IMG/VR virus record: IMGVR_UViG_3300030101_000849
Span: 1-28,736 of that record
Strand: one strand, 5' to 3'
Length of the DNA: 28,736 nucleotides
Source: a virus
Of this stretch, positions 1 through 10,300 are shown piece after piece. The notes below the pieces were generated by a model that was not told the DNA's origin, did not search any database, and was given only the letters and a program-made list of their open reading frames with translations. Numbering within the stretch: the stretch's first letter is position 1; every line of letters begins with the position of its first letter. The position numbers and the translations under genes were made by a program.

Positions 1-492
1 TCTATTGATTTGGGTATTTCTGATGCTCGTTGGAAAGATCTCTACCTTGGTGGTGGTGTTTATGTTGGTGGCACTGGTAGTGCAAATTTTTTAGACGATT
101 ATGAAGAAGGTACTTTTACACCCTCTTTTCTTATTGGTGGATCAACAGCAGGTATATCAGTATCTAATCAAGAAGGTAAATATACAAAAATTGGTAATAT
201 ATGTCATGTCATTGTTAGAATAAATTTATCTAATAAAGGTTCAAACTCAGGTGCTGTTACTGTTGGATTACCTTTTGCTTCAGCAAATACAAGTGGGCAA
301 GGTGGTATTGTGTCTTTTCCTTATACCTTTAATTTTGGTGGAAATACTGTAGATAATAATATATCAGGATTTTGCCAACAAAATAGCTCAAGTTTTGGAC
401 TTTTTCATCAAGCATCTGGTGGTAATGTTGAAGGTGGTGATCTTAACAACAACACTCAATTTAATTTTACTTTAACTTATCAAACAACTTAG
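1..492 (+). CDS. Tail fibre protein, C-terminal part (5' end outside window)
   Basis: The reading frame is open from the first base, so only the last 163 residues of a longer protein are seen. They begin with a segment containing RWKDLYLGGGVYVGGTGSAN followed by LDDYEEGTFTP, a signature I recognise from the C-terminal parts of marine phage tail fibres. The rest is glycine-, serine- and asparagine-rich with alternating small and hydrophobic residues, as expected for a trimeric beta-rich fibre tip. The role is host-receptor contact at the outside of the virion (family knowledge). It is the first gene of the visible late block; the next gene starts 10 bases later. The apparent start at base 10 (TTG) is only an in-frame codon, not the true start. 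The exact receptor and total length cannot be seen. Confidence 0.8.
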   Translation, partial: SIDLGISDARWKDLYLGGGVYVGGTGSANFLDDYEEGTFTPSFLIGGSTAGISVSNQEGKYTKIGNICHVIVRINLSNKGSNSGAVTVGLPFASANTSGQGGIVSFPYTFNFGGNTVDNNISGFCQQNSSSFGLFHQASGGNVEGGDLNNNTQFNFTLTYQTT

Positions 493-501
493 GGGATTAA
501 A

Positions 502-756
502 ATGGCATTAACAGAAGAAACAATAGAAGATAAAATAGAAGTAGTTGGAGATTATAAAATAGTTCAAGTAAGAACTGCAACTGTTATTAAGAAAGATGAA
601 GTAGAACTTACTCGTTCATTTCATCGTCATGTTGTAAATCCAACAGATGATACATCAGGACAATCTGATGAAGTAAAAGCTATTTGTAATGTAGTGCATA
701 CAGATGCAATTAAAGAAGCTTATAAGAAACACTTAGAAAACCAATCAGGAATATAA
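502..756 (+). CDS. Small conserved-type phage protein of unknown function
   Basis: 84 residues, starting at ATG 10 bases after the fibre stop, with a purine-rich AGGGGATTAAA ribosome site. The protein is acidic and soluble, with no membrane segment or recognisable motif; it alternates charged and hydrophobic residues (EVVGDYKIVQVRTATVIKKD), which suggests a small beta-rich domain followed by a C-terminal helix. Short proteins of this kind often sit directly after tail fibre genes in marine phages, so a fibre-associated or assembly role is possible, but this is inference from position only. Confidence 0.65.
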   Translation: MALTEETIEDKIEVVGDYKIVQVRTATVIKKDEVELTRSFHRHVVNPTDDTSGQSDEVKAICNVVHTDAIKEAYKKHLENQSGI

Positions 757-765
757 AAGGGTAAT

Positions 766-1242
766 ATGTTTGACCCTATTACTATTGGAGCTGCACTAAC
801 AACAGCAAGCACAGCATTTGCAGGTCTAAAGAAAGCATTTCAAGCAGGTCGTGATATAGAATCTATGACAGGTGATTTATCTAGGTGGATGGGTGCAGTA
901 TCAGATATAGAACAAAAAGAGAAATCTACAAAAAACCCACCTATCTTTCGTAAAGTATTTGGGTCAGTAGAACAAGAAGCACTTGAAGCATTTGCTGCTA
1001 AGAAAAAACTAGAAGAACAAAGATATGAACTTAAAACCTTCATTCAATTTACACATGGTCATAAAGCTTGGGATCAGTTGTTAGCAATGGAAGGTAAGAT
1101 TAGAAAAGCTAGACAAGAACAGTTATATAGAAGACAAGAGTTTAAAGATAGATGTATAGAGGGATTATTTATATTATTTTTAGTATGCACTATAATAGGA
1201 CTAGGTTGGCTTGTGTGGTATCTTAAATCAATACAGGAGTAG
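766..1242 (+). CDS. Phage protein with amphipathic helices and C-terminal membrane anchor
   Basis: 158 residues, ATG preceded by AAAAGGG. The N-terminus (about 1-25) is alanine- and threonine-rich and mildly hydrophobic, residues about 70-125 are long charged helices, and residues about 133-152 (LFILFLVCTIIGLGWLVWYL) form a clear transmembrane segment close to the end. The topology is a cytoplasmic helical body with a C-terminal anchor. It lies next to a second small membrane protein, which suggests a pair acting at the cell membrane, for example in lysis or in DNA ejection. I do not recognise a named family; position between the tail fibre and structural genes is the only further clue. Confidence 0.65.
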   Translation: MFDPITIGAALTTASTAFAGLKKAFQAGRDIESMTGDLSRWMGAVSDIEQKEKSTKNPPIFRKVFGSVEQEALEAFAAKKKLEEQRYELKTFIQFTHGHKAWDQLLAMEGKIRKARQEQLYRRQEFKDRCIEGLFILFLVCTIIGLGWLVWYLKSIQE

Positions 1243-1245
1243 TAG

Positions 1246-1476
1246 ATGGAAATAAGTATGTGGATGTTCTGGAACATCATCTTAACATTAGTTATAGCTC
1301 CTGCTGTATGGGCATTCAGAGGACTTATACAGGAAGTAAAACGTATAGACATACTACTAAATAAAACAAGAGAGGAGTATGCTACTCGTAAAGAACTAAG
1401 AGATGATCTTACACAGGTTATGGATGCACTACACAGAGTAGAAGATAAATTAGATAAAGTATTGAGCAAGGATTAA
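1246..1476 (+). CDS. Small membrane protein with coiled-coil tail (holin- or spanin-like candidate)
   Basis: 76 residues. The start ATG lies just after the previous stop, with its ribosome site (CAGGAG) inside the upstream gene, so translation is probably coupled. Residues about 6-24 (WMFWNIILTLVIAPAVWAF) form one membrane segment; the rest is a charged helix with heptad-like spacing of L, I and V (VKRIDILLNK...VMDALHRVEDKLDKVL), typical of a coiled coil. One N-terminal membrane segment plus a charged helical tail is the shape of some phage holins and inner-membrane spanins, but no diagnostic motif is seen. A muralytic gene lies two genes downstream, which gives weak support to a lysis role. 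Confidence 0.65.
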   Translation: MEISMWMFWNIILTLVIAPAVWAFRGLIQEVKRIDILLNKTREEYATRKELRDDLTQVMDALHRVEDKLDKVLSKD

Positions 1477-1480
1477 GTAA

Positions 1481-4400
1481 ATGGCAAAAAGAGAAATGAC
1501 AGCAAGAGAAGCCAAACAAAACCTTGAACCTTTTGGTTACAAAGGTCCTGCTAAGTGGGCATCAATAGATGCTTTTGTAGAGGCTAATCCTAGAGCTAAA
1601 GCTGCAGTTACTGCTAACAAAGGAATGTTTGTACAAAGTGAAGCACTAGGTTTTGCACAAGGTGGAGCAGTAGAACCATCTGAAGAAGCTATCAAGAAAC
1701 TAGCTGACCTACAATACTTGTCGTATAAAACTGGTGTGTCTACTGAAGAGTTTAGAGCTGCAAAAGAAGCTGTTGGTATTAACCCTGATCACATGACTTT
1801 TGATGAAAACAAACGTGATGAATATGATCCTAATGCTGTTACAGATTTACTAGCTAAGTATGGTTATACTAATAGTGGTAATCCACTAGAATTTTATGGA
1901 GACAATAAAGCTACAGATCCTGTTGCTAATGCTTTTGTTGAAAAGGATAAACAAAAAGGAACATCTATTAATAATAACGCAGCTAATAAACTTTTTGCAG
2001 AACAAGTTATGGCTGATCAAGGTATTACTGCAGATCAAACTAGTTATGTAACTGTTGGTGAAATGGGTATGACTCTTGATGATCTCAAGAAGGGTTATCA
2101 AAGCAGTATACAAATTGCAAATGATGCTTGGGGTAATAGTGGTTATGAACCAGAAGGCACAGACATATTAGATACAGTTTATTCTCCAACAAAACCTAAA
2201 CCAGATCCTACTCCCACTACTCCTCTTCCTACTAGTATTCCAATAACACCTAATCCACAAGAGGTAGAACAGGCTAAAAAAATATTTGGAGCTGATGGTA
2301 AAGTTACATTACCCACTGGTTATGAACAGCCTGTACAAAAAATGGTTATGCCACAACCTTTTCAACCTACTTCTCCTGTCGCAGGAGTAACAACTGCACA
2401 AGCTCAAACCTTTGGCAATAATCAAGGACAACAGTTTGCAAAGAGAGCTATAGATCAGGCTCAGTTAATTCAACCACAAACACTAGCAGAAAAAACAGCT
2501 GCAGGTATAGCACCTACAATACAGCAAAGACTTTATAGAAATCCACAAGGTATGACTACGTATGTTACAGGAACAGTTAGTCCTGATGGTAAGTTTTCTC
2601 CTACTACTCCTGTACCACAAGGATATACACAAGCTCAACAAATGCAAACAGGTGGTGTGGCTACTCAGAAATTTACTATTCCTAAAGTTGGGGTAGAAGC
2701 AAGTGGAGAAAAGAAAGAAAGTGTAATAGAGGGACAACCACCTGTAATAACACAACCCTACTACCCCTCTGTTACTCCCGAAGAAATAACTACACCAATT
2801 TATACACCACCTACAGTGTCAACAGATTCAAAAAATCCTACAGTTAATGTTGGTGGACAACAGTTAACAAAAGAGCAAGTAGCTCAAGGACAAGCAGATC
2901 TTACAGCAGGTGCAGTGTTAAATCCTGCAGGTACAGTTGCTGCTGCTCCTGTTGCTAATATTAATCCTGATGCATCAGGCACTGTATTATCAGCTACTAC
3001 AGGTCAAGCATTAGGCACTGCTCCTATCGTTACTACTCCTGCACAAGTATCTACAGCTGCTACAGCAGATAAACCATCTGATGCTAAAGCTACTACTGCT
3101 GATCTTCAGAAAGCACAAACATCTGTAACAGCAGCACTAGAAGGTGGTCTTGATCCACAACTTATGATAGATAGTGTTGATGGTATTGGTGATGCTAACT
3201 ATGATCCTAAGACTGGCAAGATAAAAATAAAACAACAGATTGCTGTACCTATAAGTCCGGGTGAAGATCCAAAATTTGAAACTATAGAACAAGAAGTAAC
3301 ACCTGAGCAATTTGCAAATCAATATGGGCTTAATACTAAAGACTTTACATCAGGTGGAGTACAAGCTGCTACCTCTACAGGTCCTACTAAAAAAGTTGTA
3401 GGTCAAACAAAAACTGATACTGCTGTTTCAGATTTAGATGCAGCTCAGATAGATCAAGCTCAAACAGTAAAAGAAATAGATGATCGTAAACTTGAAGCAG
3501 GAGAAACTGTATCAGGTAGTGCTGTTGATCAAACTAAAGTAGGAGAAGCATTTGGTACTGGTGAAGTAAAAGCTGCATCTGTACAAGATGAACTGACTAC
3601 TTTAATGGGACAGTTTGAAGGAGGTAATACACCATCTTGGGCTGCAGGAGCTATGCGTAAAGCAAACATGCTGATGGCTTCAAGAGGTTTAGGTGCATCA
3701 AGTATGGCAGGTCAAGCTGTAATACAAGCTGCAATGGAAGCTGCATTACCAATAGCACAGATTGATACTGCTAATAAACAACAGATGGCTCTAGCTAAAG
3801 CTGAACAAAGAGCTAAGTTTTTACAGCAAGATTTTGATCAAGCTTTTCAAGCTAAGGTTATAAATGCATCTAAGGTTAGTGAGATTGCTAACATGAACTT
3901 TAATGCTGATCAACAGGTAGCATTAGAGAATGCTAAGATGGCACAGACAGTTGATCTACAAAATCTTAATAATAAACAAGCATTAGTAATGGCTGAAGCT
4001 GCACAGTTATCTCAACTTGAAACACAAGGTTTAAGTAATTTACAACAAGCTCAAGTAGAGAATGCTAAAAACTTTTTACAAATAGATATGGCTAATCTTA
4101 ATAATGAACAACAAACAGAGATATTTAAAGCTCAAACAATAGCTAATACTATTTTAAGTGATACAGCTGCAGCTAATGCAAACGAACAGTTTAATGCTTC
4201 AAGTCAGATGCAGGTAGATCAATTTAATAATACTATGCAATCTCAACTTAATCAGTTTAACTCTGCACAACTTAATGCTATGAATCAGTTTAATGCAGGT
4301 GAAGCTAATGCAATACAAAAGTTTAACTCAGAGTTACAAGCAGGTAGAGAACAGTTCAATGCTCAAATGTATGCACAGATAGCACAAGCTAATGCTAAGT

Positions 4401-4702
4401 GGAGACAAGATACAGAAACTATTAATACTGCAGCAGCTAATGAGAGTAACTTTCAATATGCTAAAGATGTTAATGGATTAACTAATAAAGCTATTGACGA
4501 GTTATGGCAAAAAGAAAGAGACTTAATGAGTTATTCTTTTAATGCAGCTGAGTCTGCAAAAGATAGAGTTTTAAGTATTGTTTTAGGGGATAAGAATCTT
4601 GAAGCAGTCAGACTTCAATTAGAACAAAAAGAAGCTGATGCTTTTACAGAGAATATATTTGATTTAGTATTTGGTGGTTTTTCTTTATTTAATAAATCTT
4701 AA
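1481..4702 (+). CDS. Large Q/N/A-rich virion structural protein with 11-residue repeats
   Basis: 1073 residues with start ATG after AAGGATTAAG. The N-terminus contains GFAQGGAVEPSEE (about 57-69). Residues about 235-265 are a Pro/Thr linker. Residues 280-620 are low-complexity T/P/A/Q sequence. Residues about 700-1000 are a long helical, Q/N/A-rich region with almost no Cys. Within it, FN pairs recur exactly every 11 residues (Phe 904, 915, 926, 937, 948, 959), and an earlier NLNN block is repeated 44 residues apart, four times eleven. Such hendecad repeats favour right-handed or straight coiled coils and suit an elongated virion component. It ends with a hydrophobic NIFDLVFGGFSLF segment. 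The role in tail or internal virion structure is inferred from composition and from the adjacent fibre and lysozyme genes. Confidence 0.7.
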   Translation: MAKREMTAREAKQNLEPFGYKGPAKWASIDAFVEANPRAKAAVTANKGMFVQSEALGFAQGGAVEPSEEAIKKLADLQYLSYKTGVSTEEFRAAKEAVGINPDHMTFDENKRDEYDPNAVTDLLAKYGYTNSGNPLEFYGDNKATDPVANAFVEKDKQKGTSINNNAANKLFAEQVMADQGITADQTSYVTVGEMGMTLDDLKKGYQSSIQIANDAWGNSGYEPEGTDILDTVYSPTKPKPDPTPTTPLPTSIPITPNPQEVEQAKKIFGADGKVTLPTGYEQPVQKMVMPQPFQPTSPVAGVTTAQAQTFGNNQGQQFAKRAIDQAQLIQPQTLAEKTAAGIAPTIQQRLYRNPQGMTTYVTGTVSPDGKFSPTTPVPQGYTQAQQMQTGGVATQKFTIPKVGVEASGEKKESVIEGQPPVITQPYYPSVTPEEITTPIYTPPTVSTDSKNPTVNVGGQQLTKEQVAQGQADLTAGAVLNPAGTVAAAPVANINPDASGTVLSATTGQALGTAPIVTTPAQVSTAATADKPSDAKATTADLQKAQTSVTAALEGGLDPQLMIDSVDGIGDANYDPKTGKIKIKQQIAVPISPGEDPKFETIEQEVTPEQFANQYGLNTKDFTSGGVQAATSTGPTKKVVGQTKTDTAVSDLDAAQIDQAQTVKEIDDRKLEAGETVSGSAVDQTKVGEAFGTGEVKAASVQDELTTLMGQFEGGNTPSWAAGAMRKANMLMASRGLGASSMAGQAVIQAAMEAALPIAQIDTANKQQMALAKAEQRAKFLQQDFDQAFQAKVINASKVSEIANMNFNADQQVALENAKMAQTVDLQNLNNKQALVMAEAAQLSQLETQGLSNLQQAQVENAKNFLQIDMANLNNEQQTEIFKAQTIANTILSDTAAANANEQFNASSQMQVDQFNNTMQSQLNQFNSAQLNAMNQFNAGEANAIQKFNSELQAGREQFNAQMYAQIAQANAKWRQDTETINTAAANESNFQYAKDVNGLTNKAIDELWQKERDLMSYSFNAAESAKDRVLSIVLGDKNLEAVRLQLEQKEADAFTENIFDLVFGGFSLFNKS

Positions 4703-4768
4703 TGCTAAATGTTATTCAGAAGTTTAATAGTTATAGCTTCGTTATTATTAATATTAAAAGGGACAGAT

Positions 4769-5554
4769 ATGGCTAGTATATATCAAAAGGCTTACAATAA
4801 ATTATTACAACAAGAGAGTGATACATCTTATCCGGCAAGGGTGGATAAATCAACTGCACCTATGTCTAGACCAAGTGGTTTAGGAAGTAAACAATATGCC
4901 AGTCCTGAAGGTCAAATAGCTAATATACCTACAAACATAGCTATATATGAAAGATTTATGGATATTAGAGAGCGTAATAAAAGTTTAAAAGAAAATTACA
5001 CAAAAGAATTAATGAGCAAGATGAAAAAAGGTTCAGTTAAAACTAGCTCTGGTCAGGACTCAGAATTAATTAAAACTTCTAACATAAAAGATAGTGGAGA
5101 AAGACCTAATAGATACTATGAAGATTTACAAAAAGAATTTCCTAATTTATCCACAAAACAAATAAGTGCTATTATTGGTAATCTGGATCATGAATCTAAA
5201 GGATTTACTGAGTTTTATGAAGAAGGTGTTTCAGTTGGTGGTGAGGGTGATGCACAGTGGACTTCAACTAGAAGAAACGCATTTAGAAAATTTACAAAAG
5301 AAAATAATTTAGATCCTAAGAGTTATGAAGCAAGCAGGGACTTTTTAGTTTATGAGTTAAATAATGATAGGACACATGGTTTTGTTAATTGGAAAGGTTT
5401 TGATAGCTTTAATGATCCCTCAAAAAGTGTTGAAGAATTAGCAGTAATTTTTGAGGATAGATACTTAAGATCTAAAACTAAAAGATTAGAAAGAAGAAAG
5501 AAACTTGCCAAGGGTTATTATTCAGAGTTTAGTGCAAGAAATAGAGAGGAATAA
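4769..5554 (+). CDS. Virion-associated muralytic protein with phage tail lysozyme-type domain
   Basis: 261 residues from the chosen start. That ATG has a strong ribosome site, AAAAGGGA, five bases upstream; an in-frame ATG at 4709 has none, so I prefer 4769. The first about 115 residues are a basic, disordered-looking region. From about residue 120 the sequence follows the phage tail lysozyme pattern: LSTKQISAIIGNLDHES (candidate catalytic Glu in HES), then GGEGDAQWTSTRR and a helical C-terminus. The family cleaves peptidoglycan during DNA entry or lysis (family knowledge). Its place among structural genes suggests a virion-bound enzyme rather than a free endolysin, but no other endolysin is seen in the window. 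The lysozyme assignment rests on these motifs, not on a search. Confidence 0.7.
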   Translation: MASIYQKAYNKLLQQESDTSYPARVDKSTAPMSRPSGLGSKQYASPEGQIANIPTNIAIYERFMDIRERNKSLKENYTKELMSKMKKGSVKTSSGQDSELIKTSNIKDSGERPNRYYEDLQKEFPNLSTKQISAIIGNLDHESKGFTEFYEEGVSVGGEGDAQWTSTRRNAFRKFTKENNLDPKSYEASRDFLVYELNNDRTHGFVNWKGFDSFNDPSKSVEELAVIFEDRYLRSKTKRLERRKKLAKGYYSEFSARNREE

Positions 5555-5557
5555 TAG

Positions 5558-6163
5558 ATGCAGTTTAATAGAGCAATACCGGGTCAGTCTTTAACAACAC
5601 CCCCAAAGAGTGCGCCATACGAAAGACCACCACAAATTTCTGATCCTTTAGAGGCTATTGATTATCATTTAGAGCAGTTAGATGACCCTAAAGCTGTAGA
5701 AGAATTAATGTTTTTTCTACAACTAGGAATAGATTTATCAACATTAGTGGAGGGTGTTGCTAGGAAAGCTGTGCTTGATGGTATACACTCTATAGATATT
5801 AGTCTATCTATTGCCCCTGTAATACACGAGTATATCAAAGGTTATGCTGATGCATTAGACATAGATTATGATGAGGGGTTTGAAGATAAAGAAGAAGAAG
5901 AAAACATAATGTATGGAAGAAGGTTACTTCTTGCTAAAAAGATGTTAGCTGATCAAAAAGAAAGAGATTTTGAATATGATGAAGAAGCAGGATTAACTAA
6001 ACAAGAGGGTATGAATTTTCTTGATGAGCGTGGTAATATAAGAATGCAGAACATTCCAGAGGTAGAACCTAAAGGTAGAGTTGTAGATCCTGATATGCCT
6101 GTTGAAGAAGACCCTGTACTAGAGGCATCAAATGAACCTAAAGGATTAATGGCGAGGACATAA
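5558..6163 (+). CDS. Acidic virion-like protein of the IPGQSLT type
   Basis: 201 residues, ATG three bases after the previous stop, with AGAGAGGAA as ribosome site. The N-terminus MQFNRAIPGQSLTTPPK followed by PYERPP is a pattern I associate with small structural proteins of marine phages, including T4-like cyanophages. Residues about 30-105 are helical with a hydrophobic core; residues 106-200 are strongly acidic (DEGFEDKEEEEN) and probably flexible. No enzymatic motif is visible. The acidic tail and the position between the lysozyme and the ejection-type proteins suggest an assembly or internal virion role. This is inference. Confidence 0.65.
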   Translation: MQFNRAIPGQSLTTPPKSAPYERPPQISDPLEAIDYHLEQLDDPKAVEELMFFLQLGIDLSTLVEGVARKAVLDGIHSIDISLSIAPVIHEYIKGYADALDIDYDEGFEDKEEEENIMYGRRLLLAKKMLADQKERDFEYDEEAGLTKQEGMNFLDERGNIRMQNIPEVEPKGRVVDPDMPVEEDPVLEASNEPKGLMART

Positions 6164-6164
6164 T

Positions 6165-7388
6165 ATGGTTAAATTAACAGCAGTAGGTTTAAGAAACTAC
6201 ATAGATAAAACAAGAGCAAGAAGAGATGCTAGAGAAAAAGCCGTTATGGATATTTATGCTAAATATGGTAGCTCAGGTTTAAGTAAAATATTTCCTATGG
6301 GTAGTGGGTCTTCCAACATAAGTAGAACAAAAGAACAAAAACCAACTGTAGGGTTTTCTAAAATAAAAAGAGATAGTTTAAATCCAGTATTTACAGAACA
6401 AGATGTTAGTATGGAAGAAGCAGGTTATTTAAAACTACTTAGAAAACCTCCCTATAATATAAGTGATGAAACTGTTGCCAGACTTATAGCTAATGGTGAT
6501 CCTACTATTTTTAAAAGGATGTATGAAAAAGCTCAAGAAAAAGCTAGATATTATGAAGGGGAATTAGGAGCAGCAGCACCTGAAAGTATCATAAGCACTA
6601 TTTTAGAAAAATCTGCAGAAGTTCCTGCAAGAGCAGGTGGTAAATTAAATATAGATAAAATAGAATCTTATATAGGTAGAGAGATGGACTCTATGATGAA
6701 GTCTATTATTCAATCACAAAATATTAGTAGAGGTCAAGTAGTATTAGGTGATACTTTTTTAACAAAAGATCTTGGACCTGAGAAAGCAAAACCTTATATT
6801 GATGCAGCTGTTAGTTATTCAATTATGTTTGCACAAAACGCTGATAAAAGAATAAAAGATGAGTTACAAAAACTTACACTGATAGCACAACCTAAAGATC
6901 AAAATGTAAGGGGTCGTGCTTTAACAGATAAAGAACTAGCTCAACAAAAGTTTTTAATAAATTACGGACAGCAATTGGAAGATGCTACTAATTTTTATAA
7001 AGAAACCGATAATCCTATAAGATTGTTTGGGTTATATGGTATAACTGGTTTAATGGCTGAGGCTGAAAGAATGCCTAGGTTATTAAATGAACCTCTTGTA
7101 AAACAGTATACGGGACTATATGGTGGTGTAGCAGGGGAAGATTCTAGAATGATATTAGAGATTCCTGTATTTCGTGATGAAATAGAAAATGTGCAAGCAG
7201 TATTATTAGATGGATACAAACCTTCACAAATACCTCCGTCTCAACAAAGTTTTTTACACAGATTATTATATGGAGGTATTCTTCATAGGGATCAGGTTAT
7301 ACAACTAATTGCAGGAGAAAATTTTAGTGATGAGACTACTATAGGTATGAAATTAGGTAATCCTTTTTCTAAAAACAAGAGATTTTAA
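6165..7388 (+). CDS. Virion-associated protein of unknown function
   Basis: 407 residues, starting one base after the previous stop, with GCGAGGA as ribosome site. It is rich in charged helices with scattered hydrophobic stretches, with no signal peptide and no convincing membrane segment. The N-terminus is basic (about 12 Arg/Lys in the first 30 residues), which would suit nucleic acid contact or packing inside the capsid. The stop TAA is directly followed by the ATG of the 1221-residue gene with no spacer, so the pair is likely co-translated. I do not recognise the family. A role as an internal virion partner of the next protein is inferred from this tight linkage. Confidence 0.6.
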   Translation: MVKLTAVGLRNYIDKTRARRDAREKAVMDIYAKYGSSGLSKIFPMGSGSSNISRTKEQKPTVGFSKIKRDSLNPVFTEQDVSMEEAGYLKLLRKPPYNISDETVARLIANGDPTIFKRMYEKAQEKARYYEGELGAAAPESIISTILEKSAEVPARAGGKLNIDKIESYIGREMDSMMKSIIQSQNISRGQVVLGDTFLTKDLGPEKAKPYIDAAVSYSIMFAQNADKRIKDELQKLTLIAQPKDQNVRGRALTDKELAQQKFLINYGQQLEDATNFYKETDNPIRLFGLYGITGLMAEAERMPRLLNEPLVKQYTGLYGGVAGEDSRMILEIPVFRDEIENVQAVLLDGYKPSQIPPSQQSFLHRLLYGGILHRDQVIQLIAGENFSDETTIGMKLGNPFSKNKRF

Positions 7389-10300
7389 ATGGAAATAGAT
7401 TGGAATAAATTAACATCAGAAACAAATAATTATCCACTGCCTATTACTGGTGGTAATATTACTAGTGAAGAAGAAGATCAACCTGTTTATGTTCCTGTTG
7501 AACTTGATGAAACAGCTTATGAAGATTTAGATAAAATATTTGCTACTGATTATAATAATAAAAGATTAACTAAAGAACAAATACTTAATGACAGAAGATT
7601 TGTTAATGTTATTAGAAATAATTTATCAGCAAGATATACACCGGGTGATACATTAACTAGAGCTAAAAGAGTTGGTGTTGGTTTAGCAGGTGGTGATTTT
7701 GGTGGTATCTATGGTAGAGATTACATGAATATGGATGCTGAAAGATTATTTGAGATATGGCAAAACTATCAAAGATCTTTTAGTGCAGGTCAAACTGTTA
7801 CTGTTGGTAATGAAATAGCATATAGTATGAATGCTTCAGATGATACCAAAGTTAAGTTAGGTGCAGGTTATAAATTATTTGATCAGATGACTAATGCTTT
7901 TACTGGCGATGGTAGTTGGGCAGAGATGGCTGATGCTACTTGGGATTATGCAAAAGCAGGTGTTTATGATCCTGCAACACTATTAGGTTTTGGGCTTGGA
8001 AAGTTGATGGGTTTTGGTGCTACTAAAACCTCAGCTCAAGCTGCTAAATCTTTAATGAAATCAGCTTACACAGAAGCTATAAAAAAGGGAGCAACTACAT
8101 CAAGTGCTAAAGTAATGATTGGTAATGCTATGAAAAATAGTTTACCTTTCGCTTTTATAGATGCAACTATTGGTGGTGGTATTGATGCTCTTTCTCAAAT
8201 GCAGTTAATAGATGTTGGTGTTCAAGAAGAATATAGTTATGCTCAAACTGCTATCAATGCAGTAGCGCAGATGCTTTCAATACCAATACTTACAGGTATG
8301 GGAGCTACTGTAAAAGAACTTAGATCAAGTGTTTTTAAAGATACTTTTTTAGGCTATCAAAAGTTTGATACAGATTTACTTAATCTTGGTTTTGATGAAG
8401 CTAAAAAGAGAATGAAACAAAGAATGAATACTAATGTTATTGTTGATGCATTAGATGATACTTTTGGTTTAATTAAAGGTGACAGTAAAGATTTTTTAGT
8501 TTGGGATAAAATAAAAGAAAGAGCAAAGAAAAGAATAAAAGGTCAGACAATCACACCTCAAGAACAAATTAATGCTTTTTATAGATATTTATTTTTAGGA
8601 AATCCGGGAGATAAAAACGGAAAAGGTAGAACCAAAGGATTATTTGAAGCACTAAATGATGCAGGTTTTACACCACACCCTGCTATGATAGAACAGTATG
8701 GTAATATTACTGGTGTATATGCAAATGCAATGAAAGAGTTTTTAAGTCCTGCTCAAGTTAAAAAGATAGTAGCAAAGTGGGAAGCAGAGACTGGATATAA
8801 ATTAGATTTTAGTCAGATAAGTTATAAAAATAATGATCCTTCACAACCAAAAATTGAGATTGTCCCATCTTCTAAAGTAACCCCATTGAGTTTATCTTCT
8901 CGTTGGGTACTATCAATAGGGGATGCAGCTGAAAGTTTATGGTTGCCATCTGAATTAAGTAGGTTACAAAAATCAGGAGTTGATGTTAGAGATGCTATAG
9001 ACATTGCAGCTGGGAATGCAGGTAAAGAAGACAGTCCTAAAAGATTTCAGTTTGGTTTATCTGTTTATAAAAGATTGTTAACATCTCACTTATCAACAAC
9101 TGGTGCTAACTTAAAAGGTTTTAAAGGACTGGTTGGTTTAAATACTTATGCTGATTTTTTTACAGGTGCTATTAATTTAAGTCAAAGTAAGTTTTATAAG
9201 TACGGATTAAATGATCCTAAAAAGGCAGAAGAGTTTTATAATAAGTATTATGGTAGTGTTTATGGTGCTTTACGTAGAGGTGTTGATGTTATTTCACCAG
9301 ACATTCCTATAGAATATGCTGATTTAATATTAGATATGAACCCTAAACTTGAAGCCAAATTGTTTAGAGATATAGCAGGTGATGGTGGTGTAAGAGAATC
9401 TTTTGAACATTTTAATTTAGACAAAGCAGATATGATAACTTTTGGTATAGGTAAGGTTATGGATGCTGCAACTAAGGGCGCACAAACTTTAACATTTGTT
9501 AGGCTTCAAGATGATTTAACTAAGCGTTGGTCATTTGGTTCTAACATGAATCAATACATAATGAGAGACTATGGAATGACTCCAGAGCAATTTTTTTCTC
9601 AAGTAGATGTATCAATAGAGATGGCATCAAAGAAGTTTCAAAACTTATTAGACAAAGCTGCATATAGAACAATGAGAGAAACTGCATCTGTTAATTGGTC
9701 AACACTGCCTGCTAAAAATGGTATGAGAGCTGCAGCTAGAGTCTTTGAAAAATTTACAAATACCACACCTGCAGGTTTCGTAGTACCATTTGGAAGTTTT
9801 TTAAATACTACTCTTGCTACTATGGGAGACATGACAGGTATAAACGCTTTTAGAGCTAGTTATAGATCTTTAACTGGAAAGAAAGCTGATTTTGCTGATC
9901 CAGAAGTATCAGAGGCTTTTGGAAAATTTGCTGCATCAATGAGTTTAGTTTCATTAGGAGTTTTTGCTGCAAGAGATAGAATAGATCAAGGATTAAGTTA
10001 CTCTCAAGAAAGAAATAATGAAGTATTAAAAATAGGACCTTACTCTATTGGTGGTGGTCAAGATATGGGTGACATAGAAGATAAAACCTATGATTGGCCT
10101 GTGTCTACTATCAGACTATTATCTCAAATTACTGCACATGCTATAGGAGAAACTAACGATTTTAATGATTTTCAATTTAGAAGAATACCCAAAGATCTTT
10201 TAGCTGAGTTAGCTATTCAAACAGGTGGACAAGCTTTTAGAGACTTGGATATGGCAGGAAGTGTTCTTAAAAATGTAGCTAATAAATTAATGGAGGGTGA

